Shown: positions 16,524 through 25,534 of the stretch, piece by piece
Position numbering within the stretch: position 1 is the first letter of the stretch
Layout of the letters: each line of letters starts with the position of its first letter
DNA from: an uncultured Clostridia bacterium
GTDB lineage: Bacteria; Bacillota; Clostridia; Lachnospirales; Lachnospiraceae
Length of the DNA stretch: 59,493 nucleotides
Reading direction: 5' to 3'
NCBI GenBank assembly: GCA_947174885.1
Contig: CAMWKO010000017.1
Span: forward strand, 1 to 59,493
Translations under genes and position numbers: made by a program
Notes under the pieces: generated by a model
The model's input: the letters and a program-made list of their open reading frames with translations, nothing else
Database searches by the model: none
Told to the model about the DNA's origin: nothing

Positions 16524-17441
16524 ATGGATATCTATGAGAAGTATAAGAAAATTGAAGATTTACCAATAGCTACAACTGTACAAGAACCTGAAACTAATAA
16601 AAATCTTGTAGGAGTAATTCATATTCTGCATGGAATGTGTGAGCATAAAGGCAGATATAAAGAGATGATGAATTTTTTTAGTAGTCATGGTTATATTTGT
16701 GTGATTTCAGATATGAGGGGACACGGAGAAAATGTAGAATATATCAAGGATTTGGGATATTTTGGTGAAAACGGTGCGGATTTGCTTGTAGAGGATGTTC
16801 ATGCGGTAAATGTATATATTCATAATACTTTTCCGGATTTACCGGTAATATTGGTGGCACATAGTATGGGTTCGGTAGTCGGTAGAGCTTTTCTAAAAAA
16901 ATATGATGCAGATGTTGATTGTGTATTTTTGTCAGGCTCACCAAGTGACAGTTTAGCAAAGTATATCGGATTTTTTATATCGGAGTTACAGTCTCTTGTA
17001 TTTGAAGATACTGATAATTCCAGAATTTTAGATTATTATTTTAGCGGAAGACTTAAGAATAAATTTAGTGAAGAAGATAATAACAGCTGGCTTTGTAAGG
17101 ACAAAGAAATAATTGAAAAATATAATAATGATGAAAAATGTAGTTTTACATTTAAAATAAACGGATATAATGCCTTGTTCAGATTAATGATAAGAATATA
17201 TTCAAGAAGAGGATGGTCAGTTAAAAACAGCAGACTGCCAATATATGTAATAGTCGGAAGCGAAGATGTATTTGTAGGAAATGAAAAAAAGATAAGGCAG
17301 CAATTAAGATTACTAAAAAGCGTAGGATATGAAAATGTAAAATATCATACATTTGAGGGTATGCGACATGAAATTTTCAATGAGCCTGATCATATGCTTG
17401 TATGGAAATATATGCTTAGTAAATTAAAGAAAAGGTTGTAA
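16524..17441 (+). CDS. Alpha/beta hydrolase, monoacylglycerol-lipase/lysophospholipase-like
   Basis: 305 aa serine hydrolase (Hydrolase_4/serine aminopeptidase S33 family), no signal peptide, so cytoplasmic. HILHGMCEHKGRYKEM (about 33-48) gives the oxyanion HG motif and DMRGHGEN the typical second strand. VAHSMGSVVGRAF is the nucleophile elbow with Ser114; an acid follows in IVGSEDVFVG (about 251), and GMRHEIFNEPD (about 281) supplies the catalytic His. The lid region (about 160-215) is variable. Likely substrates are monoacylglycerols or lysophospholipids; this is inference from family. Start ATG 16524 follows ATAGGAGACG. It is 2 nt before the pyridoxamine kinase gene, so the two are an operon. 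Confidence 0.88.
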   Translation: MDIYEKYKKIEDLPIATTVQEPETNKNLVGVIHILHGMCEHKGRYKEMMNFFSSHGYICVISDMRGHGENVEYIKDLGYFGENGADLLVEDVHAVNVYIHNTFPDLPVILVAHSMGSVVGRAFLKKYDADVDCVFLSGSPSDSLAKYIGFFISELQSLVFEDTDNSRILDYYFSGRLKNKFSEEDNNSWLCKDKEIIEKYNNDEKCSFTFKINGYNALFRLMIRIYSRRGWSVKNSRLPIYVIVGSEDVFVGNEKKIRQQLRLLKSVGYENVKYHTFEGMRHEIFNEPDHMLVWKYMLSKLKKRL

Positions 17442-17443
17442 TT

Positions 17444-18271
17444 ATGAATCACAATATACAGAAAAAGATAGCAGTTATAAATGATTTTTCGGGATTTGGC
17501 AGATGTTCAATAGCGGTATCGCTCCCTATCATTTCACATATGAAAATACAGTGCAGCAATGTAGTTACCAGTGTTTTTTCAAATCATACGGGATTTGATA
17601 AATTCTTTTTTGAGGATTATACGGATAAAATGCAGAACTACATTGATATGTGGAAGCATCTGGGATTAGAATTTGAGGGTATATACAGCGGGTTTTTAGG
17701 CTCAAAGAAGCAGATAAAGATAGTTGAAAAATTCATAAATGATTTTAAGAGCGAAAAGACTAAGGTAATTATAGATCCTGTTATGGGAGATAATGGTAAA
17801 GCGTATTCTACATATACGGAAGAAATGTGTAAGGAAATGAAAAAACTTGTTTCTTATGCGGATATACTTACTCCAAATGTTACAGAGGCATGTATACTTA
17901 CGGATACTCCATATAAAGAAAAATTTACAAGTAAAGAATTATATAATATGGCAGAAGAGCTTGCCAAAAAGGGTGCAAGCAAAATAGTAATATCCGGTGT
18001 AAATATGGGCGAATATATTGGAAATGTGGTATATGAAAAGGACAAAATTAAAAAAATAATACGAATGAAAAAAGTAGGCATGGAAAGAAGCGGTACAGGA
18101 GATATATTTGCATCTATTATAGCAGCGGATTGTATAAATGGTGTGGATTTGGAGACTTCAGTTAAAAAGGCAGGTAACTTTATAAAGAAATGTATTGCAG
18201 CAACTGAAAAATATCAGGTTCCAAAAACGGATGGAGTATGCTTTGAAGAAGTATTATATACTTTGAAATAA
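17444..18271 (+). CDS. Pyridoxamine kinase (PfkB/ribokinase-like, PdxY/PdxK family)
   Basis: 275 aa kinase of the vitamin B6 salvage pathway, phosphorylating pyridoxal, pyridoxine or pyridoxamine. The N-terminus INDFSGFGRCSIAVSLPI (about 12-29) is the substrate loop of the family, VTSVFSNHTGF follows, VIIDPVMGDNGKAY (about 107) binds the phosphate donor, TPNVTEACILT (about 144) is conserved, and RSGTGDIFASIIAA (about 216) carries the anion hole and catalytic Asp. It begins 2 nt after the hydrolase stop with only a weak ribosome site in that gene's 3' end, so translation is probably coupled. Confidence 0.9.
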   Translation: MNHNIQKKIAVINDFSGFGRCSIAVSLPIISHMKIQCSNVVTSVFSNHTGFDKFFFEDYTDKMQNYIDMWKHLGLEFEGIYSGFLGSKKQIKIVEKFINDFKSEKTKVIIDPVMGDNGKAYSTYTEEMCKEMKKLVSYADILTPNVTEACILTDTPYKEKFTSKELYNMAEELAKKGASKIVISGVNMGEYIGNVVYEKDKIKKIIRMKKVGMERSGTGDIFASIIAADCINGVDLETSVKKAGNFIKKCIAATEKYQVPKTDGVCFEEVLYTLK

Positions 18272-18301
18272 ACATTATGGAAGTAGAAAAGAGGATATGT
18301 T

Positions 18302-18916
18302 ATGAATAAATCAATGACTATATTATATGAGTATCACAATAATCTGTACATTAACCTTACAAACAGATGCTCAAGCGCCTGTGTATTCTGTCTGAGGCAG
18401 ACAAGAGAAGAAATGGATGGCTCAGGAAGTCTCTGGTTGGAGCATGAGCCAAGCTATGAAGAAGTAATTGCTGAATTTAGCAGATTTGATATGTCGAAAT
18501 ATAAGGAAGTTATTTTTTGTGGCTTTGGTGAGCCGACAGAAAGGATAGATGTTTTACTTCAGGTAGCAAAATACGTTAAAGATAATTTCGGAAGTAAAAT
18601 AAGATTAAATACAAACGGACAGGGAAATCTGATAAATGAAAGAGATATAGTTCCGGAACTTGAGGGATTAATTGATTGTATTTCAATTAGCCTGAATAAT
18701 CCTGACCCGGTAAAGTATCAGGAGATAGTAAGAAGTGTATTTGGTGAAAAGTCTTTTGATGCTATGATAGATTTTGCAAATGAAGCGAAGAAATATGTAC
18801 CGGAGGTAATACTTTCCACAGTAGATACAACTATTTCAAAAGAAGAAGAAGCAAAGTGCAAAGAAATATGTGACAGTATCGGTGTTACGTACAGAATCAG
18901 AGAATTTGAGAATTAA
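18302..18916 (+). CDS. TatD-linked radical SAM protein
   Basis: 204 aa, short for a radical SAM enzyme. The cluster-binding motif CSSACVFCLRQ (C-x3-C-x2-C, about residues 22-32) follows NLYINLTNRC. EVIFCGFGEPTERIDVLLQVAKYV (about 63; the GE motif contacts SAM) and IRLNTNGQGNLINERD follow, then ISISLNNPDP. This is the pattern of the TatD nuclease-associated radical SAM family (TIGR04038), which is often fused or adjacent to tatD. No tatD is seen here, so it acts alone or with a distant gene. The reaction is unknown. ATG 18302 follows AAGAGGATATG; maf starts 21 nt later. Confidence 0.85.
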   Translation: MNKSMTILYEYHNNLYINLTNRCSSACVFCLRQTREEMDGSGSLWLEHEPSYEEVIAEFSRFDMSKYKEVIFCGFGEPTERIDVLLQVAKYVKDNFGSKIRLNTNGQGNLINERDIVPELEGLIDCISISLNNPDPVKYQEIVRSVFGEKSFDAMIDFANEAKKYVPEVILSTVDTTISKEEEAKCKEICDSIGVTYRIREFEN

Positions 18917-18937
18917 TCAGAGAAAAGGGAAACGATT

Positions 18938-19513
18938 ATGAAAAAGATTATTTTAGCATCTGCGTCACCAAGAAGAAAGGAATTATTGACACAGATAGGC
19001 TTAGAGTTTGAAGTTATAGTAAGTGAAGCGGATGAAAATATATCCGCTGATACACCAGAGAATTTAGTAATGCAGCTATCAGCAATTAAGGCCGGAGCTG
19101 TATATGAAGAACATAAAATATCAGCGGATAATACGCTTATAATAGGTGCCGATACAGTAGTGGCAATGAACGGACAAGTTCTGGGGAAGCCAAAGGATAA
19201 AGAACAGGCAAAGGAAATGCTTAAAGCTCTTTCGGATAATAAACATGAGGTTTTAACGGGAGTGACCATTATTTTTGTAAAGTCGGGAAATATTGTAAAA
19301 GAAACCTTTTATGAGAAAACCATAGTGTATACATATCCTATGACAGACAGTGAAATAGATGAGTATATTGAAAGCGGAGAGCCTATGGATAAGGCAGGAA
19401 GCTATGGTATACAGGGAATAGGTGCTAAGTTTATAAAAAAAATAGATGGTGATTACAACAATGTGGTAGGTCTTCCTATTTCAAGAATATATCAGAAAAT
19501 TAAGGAGATGTAA
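18938..19513 (+). CDS. maf: Maf family nucleoside triphosphate pyrophosphatase
   Basis: 191 aa house-cleaning enzyme that hydrolyses non-canonical or m5-NTPs to NMP and pyrophosphate; in Firmicutes Maf also affects septum formation. The motif LASASPRRKELL (5-16) binds phosphate, and GADTVVAMNGQVLGKPKDKEQA (about 69-90), ALSDNKHEVLTGV (about 96-108) and the C-terminal KAGSYGIQGIGAKFIKKIDGDYNNVVGLP (about 148-176, given here as landmarks) are all family motifs. The length matches the family. It sits one base before prmA and 21 nt after the radical SAM gene. Confidence 0.95.
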   Translation: MKKIILASASPRRKELLTQIGLEFEVIVSEADENISADTPENLVMQLSAIKAGAVYEEHKISADNTLIIGADTVVAMNGQVLGKPKDKEQAKEMLKALSDNKHEVLTGVTIIFVKSGNIVKETFYEKTIVYTYPMTDSEIDEYIESGEPMDKAGSYGIQGIGAKFIKKIDGDYNNVVGLPISRIYQKIKEM

Positions 19514-19514
19514 T

Positions 19515-20471
19515 ATGAAGTGGATTAAATATACTTTAAAAACTACAACAGCAGCCTGTGATTTAGTTATTGATATGATGACAGACGCAGGTGTAGACGG
19601 AGTTTTGATAGAGGACAACGTACCTATTTCGGAAGCTGATAAAAAGAGGATGTTTATTGATTTTCTTCCTGTTCTTCCTATAGATGAGGGAGTAAGCTAC
19701 TTAAGCTTTTATCTGGAGGATGACAGTGATGAGGAAAGACTTCTCGCAGAAATCAGGACCGGTCTTGAGGAGTTAAAGGATTTTGTGGATGTGGGTGAGG
19801 GAACTGTTACAAAGTCTGAAACAGAAGATAAAGACTGGATTAATAACTGGAAGGAATTTTTCAAGTCCTTTACGGTAGACAATATAGTTATTAAGCCTAC
19901 CTGGGAGGAAATGAAGCCGGAATATGAAGGGAAACTGCTTATTCAGATAGACCCGGGCATTGCTTTTGGAACAGGTATGCACGAAACTACACAGCTATGT
20001 ATGAGACAGCTACTTAAGTATGTTAATGCGGATACAAAGATATTAGACGTAGGCTGTGGCAGTGGTATTTTGTCTATTGTAGCCTTAAAGCTGGGTGCGG
20101 CTAAGGCTGTAGGGGTAGATATAGATGAAAATGCAACTATTGCCACAAATGAAAATTTAGAGGTTAATAATATCCCGTCAGATAAATGTAAAGTATATAC
20201 AGGAAATATTTTAGAGGATGAATCATTATGTGAAAAGCTTGGCTATGAGCAGTATGATATTGTAGTAGCAAATATTCTGGCAGATGTATTGTTACCGCTT
20301 ACACCTATTGTGCCAAATCACTTAAAAAAGGGAGGTCTGTTTATTACTTCAGGTATAATTGATACTAAGGAGGAGGAAGTAAAGCAGGCTGTTCTTGATA
20401 ATGGAAGCTTTGAAATACTGGATATTACAAGACAAAAGGATTGGTCGTCAATTACTGCAAGACGAATATAA
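19515..20471 (+). CDS. prmA: Ribosomal protein L11 methyltransferase PrmA
   Basis: 318 aa SAM-dependent lysine/N-terminal methyltransferase of ribosomal protein L11. The N-terminal L11-binding part has the family's acidic pattern; the catalytic part has DKDWINNWKEFFKSF (about 107), QIDPGIAFGTGMHETTQLC (about 146), the SAM loop ILDVGCGSGILSIVALKLGA (about 177) and DIVVANILADVLLPL (about 245). The start is ATG 19515 with AAGGAG inside the end of maf, and the stop is followed by AGGAG for rsmE, so the two rRNA/ribosome modification genes are tightly coupled. Confidence 0.96.
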   Translation: MKWIKYTLKTTTAACDLVIDMMTDAGVDGVLIEDNVPISEADKKRMFIDFLPVLPIDEGVSYLSFYLEDDSDEERLLAEIRTGLEELKDFVDVGEGTVTKSETEDKDWINNWKEFFKSFTVDNIVIKPTWEEMKPEYEGKLLIQIDPGIAFGTGMHETTQLCMRQLLKYVNADTKILDVGCGSGILSIVALKLGAAKAVGVDIDENATIATNENLEVNNIPSDKCKVYTGNILEDESLCEKLGYEQYDIVVANILADVLLPLTPIVPNHLKKGGLFITSGIIDTKEEEVKQAVLDNGSFEILDITRQKDWSSITARRI

Positions 20472-20479
20472 GGAGATTT

Positions 20480-21217
20480 ATGCATCATTTTTTTGTAGAA
20501 CCTGAAAATATACATGATGAATATATAAAAGTGACGGGAGAGGATATAAATCATATTAAAAATGTACTTAGGATGAAGATAAAGGAACAGCTTTTAATAG
20601 GTGATGGAACAGGTAAAGAGTATACCTGTAGTATCTTGAATATCAGCGAAGAAGAAATATTACTAAAAATAGAAGATTTTAATAATGAGGGTAGGGAATT
20701 ACCGGCGGATATTTATCTTTTTCAGGGACTTCCAAAATCAGATAAAATGGAGTTTATTATACAAAAGGCAGTAGAGCTTGGTGCAAAGGCTGTTGTGCCT
20801 GTTGCTACAAAAAGAGCCGTAGTAAAGCTTGACAGGAAAAAGGAAGACAGTAAGATAAAGAGATGGCAGGCTATTTCCGAAAGTGCCGCAAAGCAGTCAA
20901 AGAGAGGTATTATTCCGGAAATTTTTAATGTAATGAGCTTTAAGGAAGCAATAGATTATGTTAAAGATTTTGAGACAAGACTAATACCTTATGAAAACTG
21001 TGAGGATATGAAGATTACAAAGAAATCTATCTCCGAAATAGAAAAAGGTCATAGGATTGCAGTATTTATAGGGCCTGAGGGCGGATTTTGCGAGAACGAA
21101 ATTGAATATGCAATAGAAAACGGTGTGACGCCTGTTTCTCTTGGAAAGCGTATTTTAAGGACTGAAACGGCAGGACTTATGATTTTATCCGTAATTATGT
21201 ATGAGATAGAAGACTAA
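20480..21217 (+). CDS. rsmE: 16S rRNA (uracil-1498-N3)-methyltransferase RsmE
   Basis: 245 aa SPOUT-class enzyme that methylates U1498 of 16S rRNA. The PUA-like N-terminus has MHHFFVEPENI and ITGEDINHIKNVLRMKIKE-type residues. The knot domain has LPKSDKMEFIIQKAVELG (about 83-100), the SKR..WQAISESAAKQSKRG segment, and FIGPEGGFCENEIEYA (about 195) followed by LGKRILRTETAGL, which form the SAM site. ATG 20480 is chosen because AGGAGA lies at 20471-20476 and homologues begin MHHFFV; the in-frame codon at 20441 would overlap prmA. Confidence 0.95.
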   Translation: MHHFFVEPENIHDEYIKVTGEDINHIKNVLRMKIKEQLLIGDGTGKEYTCSILNISEEEILLKIEDFNNEGRELPADIYLFQGLPKSDKMEFIIQKAVELGAKAVVPVATKRAVVKLDRKKEDSKIKRWQAISESAAKQSKRGIIPEIFNVMSFKEAIDYVKDFETRLIPYENCEDMKITKKSISEIEKGHRIAVFIGPEGGFCENEIEYAIENGVTPVSLGKRILRTETAGLMILSVIMYEIED

Positions 21218-21299
21218 TAATAAAACCTAAGGTAAAATATTCCTAAAACATGATTGTCTGACTTTTACACATTGACTGATGGAATAAAAATGCAGGGAC

Positions 21300-21314
21300 T
21301 CAAACTGATATAAT
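21300..21314 (+). promoter_or_regulatory. Possible promoter for the cysteine desulfurase-thiI pair
   Basis: TGATATAAT (-10 at 21309-21314) is an extended -10. No good -35 is at the right spacing. It lies 29 nt before the ATG, in the 125-nt gap after rsmE. Confidence 0.4.
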
Positions 21315-21342
21315 AAATTTATAATAAAAACAGAGGATTTAT

Positions 21343-22500
21343 ATGGAAGCATATTTGGACAATTCTGCTACGACAGTAGTGGCAGAAGAGGTAAAGGATA
21401 TAATGATTAAAGCTATGTGTGAAGACTATGGAAATCCGTCTTCATTACATTTAAAGGGTGTGGAAGCTGAAAAATATATAAGAACTGCCAAAGAGATTAT
21501 TAGTAAAAATCTAAAGGTAGAGGAAAAAGAAATAATATTTACCTCGGGTGGTACAGAGTCGAATAATCTGGCGATTATAGGCAGTGCAACCGCCAATAAA
21601 AGAGCAGGGAATCATATAATCACAAGCTGCTTTGAACATCCGTCCGTACTTAGTACAATGGAATTTTTAAAAGAGCAGGGCTACAGAATAACATACCTGC
21701 CGGTGGATAAAGACGGAATAGTAGATATGGAAGCTCTTAAAAATGAATTATGCGAGGATACTATTTTAGTTTCTATTATGTATGTCAATAATGAAATAGG
21801 TGCAGTAGAGCCTGTTAATGAAATATCCAAAATAGTAAAGGAATATAACCCTAATATAATATTCCATGTAGATGCCATACAGTCCTTTGGAAAATATGTG
21901 ATTAATCCTAAAAAGGCAGGTATAGATCTTTTAAGTGTAAGCGGACACAAAATAAACGGACCAAAGGGCTCAGGATTTTTATATGCATCGGGCAAAATTA
22001 AATTAAATCCCATTATATATGGTGGCGGGCAGCAAAAGGGAATGCGTTCAGGTACGGAAAATGTTCCTGCAATAGCAGGTCTGGGGGAAGCCGTAAAGCT
22101 TTGTTATAAGGATTTTAATGAAAAGATAGAAAAGCTTATTTCAATAAAGGATTATTTTATTGATGAAATATCAGTTATAGAAAATATAAAGATAAACAGC
22201 AAAAAGGGAATGGAAGGTGCACCTCATATTGTAAGTGTCAGCTTCATAGGAGTAAGAAGTGAGGTAATGCTGCACACGCTTGAGGAAAGAGATATATATG
22301 TATCAGCAGGCTCAGCCTGTTCATCAAATAAGCAGAAGAATGTGAGTGCAACTTTAAAGGGAATAGGCTTAAAGCCTGAGGAAATAGATTCGACCATACG
22401 TTTTAGCTTTAGCTGTGATACGACAAAGGAAGAAATAGACTATACAATAGATGTAATTAAAGAAAATATATTAGTTCTTCGTAAATTTATAAGAAAGTAG
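21343..22500 (+). CDS. Cysteine desulfurase (NifS/IscS-like, class V aminotransferase)
   Basis: 385 aa PLP enzyme that takes sulfur from cysteine as an enzyme persulfide. YLDNSATTVVAEEV (4-17) and YGNPSSLH are the N-terminal hallmarks, SGGTESNNLAI (about 68) binds PLP phosphate, SGHKINGPKG (about 203) holds the PLP lysine, GGGQQKGMRSGTENV (about 227) follows, and SAGSACSS (about 323) holds the catalytic Cys. Directly followed by thiI after 8 nt: together they make a sulfur relay for 4-thiouridine in tRNA and possibly thiamine, as in the B. subtilis NifZ-ThiI pair. That role is inferred from the arrangement. Confidence 0.93.
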   Translation: MEAYLDNSATTVVAEEVKDIMIKAMCEDYGNPSSLHLKGVEAEKYIRTAKEIISKNLKVEEKEIIFTSGGTESNNLAIIGSATANKRAGNHIITSCFEHPSVLSTMEFLKEQGYRITYLPVDKDGIVDMEALKNELCEDTILVSIMYVNNEIGAVEPVNEISKIVKEYNPNIIFHVDAIQSFGKYVINPKKAGIDLLSVSGHKINGPKGSGFLYASGKIKLNPIIYGGGQQKGMRSGTENVPAIAGLGEAVKLCYKDFNEKIEKLISIKDYFIDEISVIENIKINSKKGMEGAPHIVSVSFIGVRSEVMLHTLEERDIYVSAGSACSSNKQKNVSATLKGIGLKPEEIDSTIRFSFSCDTTKEEIDYTIDVIKENILVLRKFIRK

Positions 22501-22508
22501 GAAAAATT

Positions 22509-23696
22509 ATGATTAAGTATAAGTCATTTTTGATTAAGTATGCTGAAATAGGTGTTAAAGGGAAAAATAAGTATATTTTTGAGGATGCACTCGTAAGACA
22601 GATAAGGCTTGCTCTAAACAGAATAGACGGAGAGTATAATGTTCATAAGGAAGAGGGAAGAATATATGTGGATACATTATCGGACTATGATTATGAAGAA
22701 GTGATAAAGGCATTACAATGTGTATTCGGTATTGTAGGTATTTGTCCGCTTGTACAGATTGAAGATAATGGCTTTGAGGACTTGTGTGAAAAGGTAATTT
22801 CGTATATAGATGAAGTATATGAAAACAAAAATATTACCTTTAAGGTCAATGCAAGAAGGGCAAGAAAAAATTATCCGCTGGAGTCAATGGAAATCAACAG
22901 GAAGGTAGGAGAAATAATACTGGACAAATTCCCGGAGATGAGAGTAGATGTTCACAATCCTATGCTTATGCTTAATATTGAAATCAGAAAGCATATTAAT
23001 ATATACTCGGAAACTCTTAAGGGACCTGGCGGAATGCCTATAGGTACAGCAGGAAAGGCAATGCTTCTCTTATCAGGCGGTATCGACAGCCCTGTAGCAG
23101 GATATATGATATCTAAAAGAGGTGTTGAACTGGAGGCAACATACTTTCATACTCCGCCATATACTTCTGAAAGAGCAAAACAAAAGGTTATGGATTTAGC
23201 TAAAAAGGTAGCGGTTTATTCAGGACCGATAAGACTTAATATTGTGGATTTTACTGATATACAGATGTATATCTATGAAAAATGTCCACATGATGAGCTT
23301 ACAATTATTATGAAAAGAGTTATGTTTAAAATAGCAGAGCATTTAGCAAAGGAATCGGGAGCACTCGGACTTGTGACAGGAGAAAGTATTGGACAGGTTT
23401 CCAGCCAGACCTTACAATCTCTTGGTGTTATAAACGAAGTCTGTACAATTCCCGTATTCAGACCGGTGATAGCTTTTGATAAACAGGATATAGTTGATAT
23501 TGCCATAAAAATAGATACTTATGAAACGTCCATACTTCCATATGAGGACTGTTGTACTACATTTGTGGCAAAACACCCTGTTACAAAGCCGAACATAAAT
23601 GTAATAAAAAAGTCAGAGGAAAAACTTGACGAAAAAATAGATGAGTTAGTAAAAACTGCTATAGATACAGTAAAAGCAGTAACCATAGAAGCCTAA
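22509..23696 (+). CDS. thiI: tRNA 4-thiouridine synthase ThiI
   Basis: 395 aa. The N-terminal ferredoxin-like/THUMP part covers about 1-165 (IKYAEIGVKGKNKYIFED; FKVNARRARKNYP). The PP-loop ATP pyrophosphatase begins at about 175 with KAMLLLSGGIDSPVAGYM. LVTGESIGQVSSQTLQSL (about 287) and the late EDCCTTF complete it. There is no C-terminal rhodanese domain, the usual state in Firmicutes, where sulfur comes straight from the partner desulfurase. It adenylates U8 of tRNA and inserts sulfur. Start ATG 22509 follows TAGGAAAA. The gene ends the operon. Confidence 0.96.
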   Translation: MIKYKSFLIKYAEIGVKGKNKYIFEDALVRQIRLALNRIDGEYNVHKEEGRIYVDTLSDYDYEEVIKALQCVFGIVGICPLVQIEDNGFEDLCEKVISYIDEVYENKNITFKVNARRARKNYPLESMEINRKVGEIILDKFPEMRVDVHNPMLMLNIEIRKHINIYSETLKGPGGMPIGTAGKAMLLLSGGIDSPVAGYMISKRGVELEATYFHTPPYTSERAKQKVMDLAKKVAVYSGPIRLNIVDFTDIQMYIYEKCPHDELTIIMKRVMFKIAEHLAKESGALGLVTGESIGQVSSQTLQSLGVINEVCTIPVFRPVIAFDKQDIVDIAIKIDTYETSILPYEDCCTTFVAKHPVTKPNINVIKKSEEKLDEKIDELVKTAIDTVKAVTIEA

Positions 23697-23781
23697 GAGG
23701 ATTTGTAAAATATACATAACTTAATAAGATATAAATAATTATATTTGTTTCTTTGCAGAACAGATTTTGACATAAGAACAG

Positions 23782-23808
23782 AAAAAAAATGGGGGATTAA
23801 ATCCCCCA
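23782..23808 (-). terminator. Rho-independent terminator of the HPr-like gene
   Basis: On the - strand a perfect 8-bp stem TGGGGGAT/ATCCCCCA with a 3-nt loop is followed by eight T. It lies 13 nt past the stop of the HPr-like gene and may also slow + strand transcripts from thiI. Confidence 0.9.
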
Positions 23809-23820
23809 TAAAATCTTAGA

Positions 23821-24054
23821 CTAGATTGTATATGGTTTAAGTACTTCTAAGATTGAATCGATATTGCTTTCATCTGCATGAATGCATAAATCGATAGGCT
23901 TAGATAAGTCGAGGCTAAAAATACCCATAATTGATTTTGCATCAATAACGTATCTGCCGGATACTAAATCAAAATCTGTGTCAAATTTTGTAATATCATT
24001 TACAAAAGCCTTAACTTTATCGATTGAGTTTAAACTAATTTGAACTGTTTTCAT
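23821..24054 (-). CDS. HPr-like protein lacking the catalytic histidine (Crh-like)
   Basis: 77 aa. The second half VSGRYVIDAKSIMGIFSLDLSKPIDL aligns with HPr (K-S-I-M-G around the regulatory serine, here Ser41). The first loop, which in HPr reads GIHARPA with the phosphocarrier His15, is SIDKVKAF here, and no histidine lies nearby. It therefore cannot take phosphate from enzyme I in the normal way. It keeps the serine that HPr kinase modifies, like B. subtilis Crh, so a regulatory role in catabolite control is plausible but inferred. AGGAGGG lies 8 nt before the ATG. It is one of only two - strand genes in the window and is monocistronic with a strong terminator. Confidence 0.85.
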   Translation of the reverse strand: MKTVQISLNSIDKVKAFVNDITKFDTDFDLVSGRYVIDAKSIMGIFSLDLSKPIDLCIHADESNIDSILEVLKPYTI

Positions 24055-24193
24055 GATGGAAACCCTCCTATACTGAAAATATTTTAGTATCTTTTTTGAG
24101 AGAAATATATGTATCTCAACGTATACATATTACATTTAATATTAATAAAAGTCAATGATAAAATTACACAAAAATTTAAAGGAAATAATATTT

Positions 24194-25507
24194 ATGAAAA
24201 AAGTAGCTCTTCACAACCTTGGATGTAAGGTTAATACATATGAAACTGATGCAATGGCACAAAGCTTAAGGGAAAAAGGATATGAAATCATGCCGTTTGA
24301 AGAAGGGGCAGATATATATATTATAAATACCTGCTCTGTTACAAATATTGCAGACAGAAAGTCAAGGCAGATGCTGCACAGGGCAAAAAAGCTAAACCCT
24401 AATGCTATAGTGGTAGCAACAGGCTGTTATGTACAGACTGCCGGTAAAGAAGCGTTGGAGGAACAAAATATAGATTTAGTCATTGGAAATAATAATAAGT
24501 CCCATATAGTTGATATTCTGGAGGAGTATATAAAAAGTAATAAAAAACAAATTGTAATAGATGATTTATCAAGGAAAACCAAATATGAAGACATGAATAT
24601 GACAACGGTAACAGAGCATACAAGAGCTTTTATTAAGATACAGGACGGATGTAATCAGTTTTGCACATATTGTATTATTCCATATGCAAGAGGAAGAATT
24701 AGAAGCAGAGATTTGCAGGATATGATAAGAGAAATAAAAGAGCTTGCACATAATGGCTTTAAGGAAATAGTTTTAACGGGTATACATTTAAGCTCTTATG
24801 GAAAGGAAAAAGACCTGCAGGAGAAAAAAATTACACTTATAGATGCAATTAGAGAAACTGCCAATATAGAAGGAATTGAAAGAGTGAGATTAGGTTCTCT
24901 TGAGCCAATGATTATTACAGAGGATTTCTTAAAACAATTAAGGGATATAAAAGAATTCTGTCCTCATTTTCATCTTTCGCTCCAAAGCGGATGTGAAGCC
25001 ACATTAAAGAGAATGAACAGGCATTACACTCCTGATATGTATTATGAAAGATGTAAAATGATAAGAGAGTATTTTGACAATCCTGCTATCACCACAGATG
25101 TAATAGTAGGTTTTCCGGGAGAAAGTGATGAAGATTTTGAAAAATGTAAAAGTTTTCTTAGAAAAGTATGCTTTTCAGAAATGCATATATTTAAATACTC
25201 AAAGAGACATGGTACTATAGCAGCAAAAATGGAAAATCAGATTGATGATAACAAAAAATCTATCAGAAGTGATATATTACTGGAATTGAATGAAATAATG
25301 AATTTAGAATACAGAAACAGCTTTATAGGAAAAAATGCGGAAGTATTACTTGAAGAAAAGATTTATTATAAGAATAAAGAATATCAGGTGGGATATACAA
25401 AGGAATATGTAAAAATAGGCATTATTTCAGAGAAAGATTTAACAGGAAAAATAGTAAATGTGACAGTTATTGAAAATATAGGTGAAATTTTACTTGCCCA
25501 AATATAA
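24194..25507 (+). CDS. mtaB: tRNA (N6-threonylcarbamoyladenosine-37-C2)-methylthiotransferase MtaB
   Basis: 437 aa radical SAM methylthiotransferase that turns t6A37 into ms2t6A in tRNA. The N-terminal MTTase domain has HNLGCKVNTYETDAM (about 6-20), NTCSVTNIADRKSRQ (about 40) and ATGCYVQ (about 75), giving the three cysteines of the auxiliary cluster. The radical SAM motif DGCNQFCTYCIIPYARGRIRS is at about 141-160, VIVGFPGESDEDFE at about 300, and a TRAM-like C-terminus closes it. ATG 24194 is chosen: AAAGGAA is 8 nt upstream and homologues start MKKVAL; an ATG at 24155 lacks a ribosome site. It is distinct from MiaB by its shorter N-terminus. Confidence 0.93.
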   Translation: MKKVALHNLGCKVNTYETDAMAQSLREKGYEIMPFEEGADIYIINTCSVTNIADRKSRQMLHRAKKLNPNAIVVATGCYVQTAGKEALEEQNIDLVIGNNNKSHIVDILEEYIKSNKKQIVIDDLSRKTKYEDMNMTTVTEHTRAFIKIQDGCNQFCTYCIIPYARGRIRSRDLQDMIREIKELAHNGFKEIVLTGIHLSSYGKEKDLQEKKITLIDAIRETANIEGIERVRLGSLEPMIITEDFLKQLRDIKEFCPHFHLSLQSGCEATLKRMNRHYTPDMYYERCKMIREYFDNPAITTDVIVGFPGESDEDFEKCKSFLRKVCFSEMHIFKYSKRHGTIAAKMENQIDDNKKSIRSDILLELNEIMNLEYRNSFIGKNAEVLLEEKIYYKNKEYQVGYTKEYVKIGIISEKDLTGKIVNVTVIENIGEILLAQI

Positions 25508-25534
25508 ATTTTATTATAAAATACCTCTGTATAG

